Shown: one piece after another, positions 62,119 through 64,000 of the stretch
Layout: every line of letters begins with the position of its first letter
Numbering within the stretch: the stretch's first letter is position 1
Assembly (NCBI RefSeq): GCF_002300165.1
Contig: NZ_MLCE01000030.1
Span: forward strand, 21,382 to 85,381
Direction of reading: 5' to 3'
Source of the DNA: Streptomyces sp. Tue6028
GTDB lineage: Bacteria; Actinomycetota; Actinomycetes; Streptomycetales; Streptomycetaceae
Length of the DNA: 64,000 nucleotides
The notes under the pieces: model-generated
What the model saw: the letters and a program-made list of their open reading frames with translations, nothing else
What the model was told of the DNA's origin: nothing
Databases searched by the model: none
Translations under genes and position numbers: made by a program

Positions 62119-63453
62119 ATGACCACCGTGCACGAACCCGCCCTGCACACCACCGCCGACGAGCTGTCGGTGTGGCCCGCCTCCACCACCGAGCCCCGTG
62201 CGGGCGACCTGGCGGTGGGCGGCGTACCGCTCGCCGAGATCGCCGACCGCTTCGGCACACCCGTCTACATCCTGGACGAGAGCGAGGTGCGCGAGCGCTG
62301 CCGCACCTACCGGCACGCCTTCCCCGACGCTGAAGTCCTGTACGCGGCCAAGGCGTTCCTGTGCCGGGCCATGGTCCACTGGGTCGGCGAGGAGGGGCTC
62401 GGCCTCGACGTCTGCTCCGCCGGCGAACTGGAACTCGCCGTCACCACCGGCTTCCCCGCCGAACGCATCCTGCTGCACGGCAACGCCAAGTCACCGCGCG
62501 ACCTGGAGCTGGCCCTGCGCCTCGGCGTGGGTCGCATCGTGATCGACAGTCCGTCGGAGATCGCCCGGCTCGCCGCGGCGGTCGGCCCCGGCCGCCGCCA
62601 GAAGGTGATGGTCCGCGTGGTGCCGGGCATCAGCGCCGGCGGCCACGACAAGATCCGCACCGGCACCGAGGACCAGAAGTTCGGCATGTCCCTCCGCGAC
62701 GGCTACGCCCAGCACGCCATCGCCCGCATACTCGACCAGCCCCGGCTCGAACTCACCGGTCTGCACTGCCACTTGGGCTCGCAGATCACCACCGTCAAGC
62801 CGTATCTCGCGGCCGTGCGCCGACTGGTGGGACTGATGGCCCGGCTGCACGGGCAGCACGGACTCGTGCTGCCCGAACTCGACCTGGGCGGCGGGCACGG
62901 CATCGCCTACCGCCCCGGCGAACCGGCCCTCGACCTCACCGCGCTGGCGCGGCAGGTGCGCGCCGAACTGACCGCGGGGTGCGCCGCGGCCGGACTGCCC
63001 GTACCCCGCCTGATCATCGAGCCGGGCCGGGCCGTCGTGGGACCGGCCGGGGTCGCCGTGTACCACGTGCTCTCCGTCAAACACACCGGCGAGCACACCT
63101 TCGTGGCCGTGGACGGCGGCATGAGCGACAATCCGCGGCCCGCGCTGTACGGGGTGCCGTACGCGCCGCGCCTGATCGGCCGGCACAGCGCCGCGGCCGC
63201 CGCCCCGGTGACCGTGGTCGGACGGCACTGCGAGGCCGGCGACGTCCTCGCCGCCGACGTCGCGCTGCCCGCCGACGTACGCCCCGGCGACCTGCTCGCG
63301 GTGCCCGTCGCGGGCGCCTACCACCTGTCCATGGCCTCCGGGTACAACATGGTCGGCCGCCCGCCCGTCGCCGCCGTCCACGCGGGCCACGCCCGACTCC
63401 TCGTACGCCGCGAGTCCCTGGACGACATCCGCAGCCGCGACGTCGGCCTCTAG
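62119..63453 (+). CDS. lysA: diaminopimelate decarboxylase family enzyme
   Basis: This 444-residue PLP enzyme of the alanine-racemase-like fold III has the cofactor lysine in YAAKAF (about residue 76), HCHLGSQI (about 216-223), the glycine-rich phosphate loop DLGGGHGIAYRPG, and the C-terminal active-site CEAGDVLA (about 374-381), with tyrosine near GAYHLSMASGYN. It removes CO2 from meso-diaminopimelate to give lysine. A roughly 30-residue N-terminal extension and its neighbour suggest an extra paralogue, perhaps for a specialised amine or amino acid. The housekeeping lysA of streptomycetes normally lies beside thrA/hom. The gene ends 37 bases before an IS element. Confidence 0.85.
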   Translation: MTTVHEPALHTTADELSVWPASTTEPRAGDLAVGGVPLAEIADRFGTPVYILDESEVRERCRTYRHAFPDAEVLYAAKAFLCRAMVHWVGEEGLGLDVCSAGELELAVTTGFPAERILLHGNAKSPRDLELALRLGVGRIVIDSPSEIARLAAAVGPGRRQKVMVRVVPGISAGGHDKIRTGTEDQKFGMSLRDGYAQHAIARILDQPRLELTGLHCHLGSQITTVKPYLAAVRRLVGLMARLHGQHGLVLPELDLGGGHGIAYRPGEPALDLTALARQVRAELTAGCAAAGLPVPRLIIEPGRAVVGPAGVAVYHVLSVKHTGEHTFVAVDGGMSDNPRPALYGVPYAPRLIGRHSAAAAAPVTVVGRHCEAGDVLAADVALPADVRPGDLLAVPVAGAYHLSMASGYNMVGRPPVAAVHAGHARLLVRRESLDDIRSRDVGL

Positions 63454-63490
63454 GGGCCGCTGCCGGGAGCCCGTCCGCCGACGCCCCTAG

Positions 63491-64000
63491 TAGTGCTTCG
63501 TTAGGTTGTGGGTTGTCTGCGGCTGCTCCGGGGGTTGGGCAGGGGGCGTCCGCAGGTGGTGCAGGTGCCGGTCCAGCACCTCAGCAGGTCCTGAAGAACG
63601 TCGAGGACCTGATAGAGGGTCAGGCCGGTGTGCGGACTTTTGGGTCGAGCCGCCTGAGAGTGAGGAATGCCTGGGCGGCGGTGACGAGGGTGACATGGTG
63701 GTGCCAGCCGCGCCAGGTGCGGCCCTCGAAGTGGTCCAGCCCGAGCCCGTGTTTGAGCTCGCGGTAGTCGTGCTCGATCCGCCAGCGCATTTTCGCCCAT
63801 CGCACCAGGTCAGCGGCCGGTGTGGTGGCGGGCAGGTTCGATATCCAGTAGTCCGTGGGAATGTCATGGCCGTCCGGCCATTCGACGAGGAGTGTCTGGA
63901 CGGGCAGGACGCCGTCCCATCGGTTGCGGCCGCCGCCGCCTCCTGGGCTGCGGCCAGGGACTGCTTGCCCGCAGGCCGCACTGTCAGCACCGCGAATCGT
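63491..64000 (-). mobile_element. IS701-type insertion sequence, 3' portion at window edge
   Basis: The element runs off the right edge. Its visible end starts TAGTGCTTCGTTAGGTTGTG at 63491, directly beside CTAG (63487-63490), which fits the YTAR-type target of the IS701 family. The transposase reads leftward toward this end. It was inserted between the decarboxylase gene and whatever lies to the right. Confidence 0.75.
63501..64000 (-). pseudogene. IS701-family transposase fragment with apparent frameshifts
   Basis: Three overlapping frames together spell the C-terminal part of a DDE transposase. The first reads VRPAGKQSLAAAQEAA (from about 63980 down to 63935). The next, after a shift in the GGC-rich run, reads WDGVLPVQTLLVEWPDGHDI, then RWAKMRWRIEHDYRELKHGL, then WRGWHHHVTLVTAAQAFL, and stops near 63620. 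The last, after a second shift, reads GLTLYQVLDVLQDLLRCWTG, then ends near 63501. The ELKHGLGLDHFEGRTWRGW block is the typical C-terminal region with the last acidic residue (E in YRELKHG). Two shifts mean it is probably inactive, unless the sequence has errors. Confidence 0.72.

Overview
The window is chromosomal DNA from a Streptomyces or a very close relative. The reasons are very high GC with strong G/C preference at third codon positions, frequent GTG starts, and marker genes such as sepH, cutRS, the PatA-type acetyltransferase, a coproporphyrin ferrochelatase with a C-terminal cysteine cluster, and DUF4193/DUF3093/DUF3159/DUF3710/DUF5998 proteins. From memory, the order from parC to the TRAM-domain methyltransferase matches the conserved core region of S. 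coelicolor around SCO5836 to SCO59xx.

Bases 1-43190 are core. They hold the end of a CobW GTPase, parC, an M16 peptidase pair, an M23 peptidase behind a c-di-AMP (ydaO-type) riboswitch, a GntR regulator, HPr, a GNAT/acyl-CoA-synthetase fusion, a phosphodiesterase-like enzyme, thymidine kinase, a two-domain VOC protein, a sulfurtransferase, SepH, a membrane protein, an aldonolactone-type oxidase with an MFS exporter, ferrochelatase, an inositol monophosphatase and CutRS. A dut/DUF3710 cluster, a secreted lyase and an orphan ABC ATPase follow. Next comes a potassium-homeostasis block: KdpD/KdpE without the pump genes, two RCK (TrkA) proteins, a 31-residue single-helix peptide and a KimA-like transporter.

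Bases 43191-49320 look like an accessory insertion with looser codon use. It holds a superfamily-1 helicase cut off before its Walker A motif but keeping a C-terminal nuclease-like tail. It is followed by a tightly coupled vWA / PP2C phosphatase / protein kinase operon. The kinase carries membrane helices, a coiled coil and helix-hairpin-helix motifs. This matches the TerY-P triad type of stress or anti-phage module and is the most interesting system here.

Bases 49321-63453 return to ordinary Streptomyces genes. There is a phosphorelay of three genes (response regulator-SpoIIE phosphatase, CHASE3-like histidine kinase with a repeat tail, Rcp1-like receiver). Next is a xanthine-dehydrogenase-type molybdoenzyme divergent from a PucR regulator, then a LysR regulator with NAD-dependent formate dehydrogenase, a universal stress protein, and a small SAV_915-like protein with a diaminopimelate decarboxylase paralogue behind 11-bp-phased repeats. 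The right edge (63491-64000) is the 3' part of a damaged IS701-type element abutting a CTAG target.

No tRNA, rRNA or CRISPR array was seen. Coordinates of regulatory sites and start choices are read by eye.
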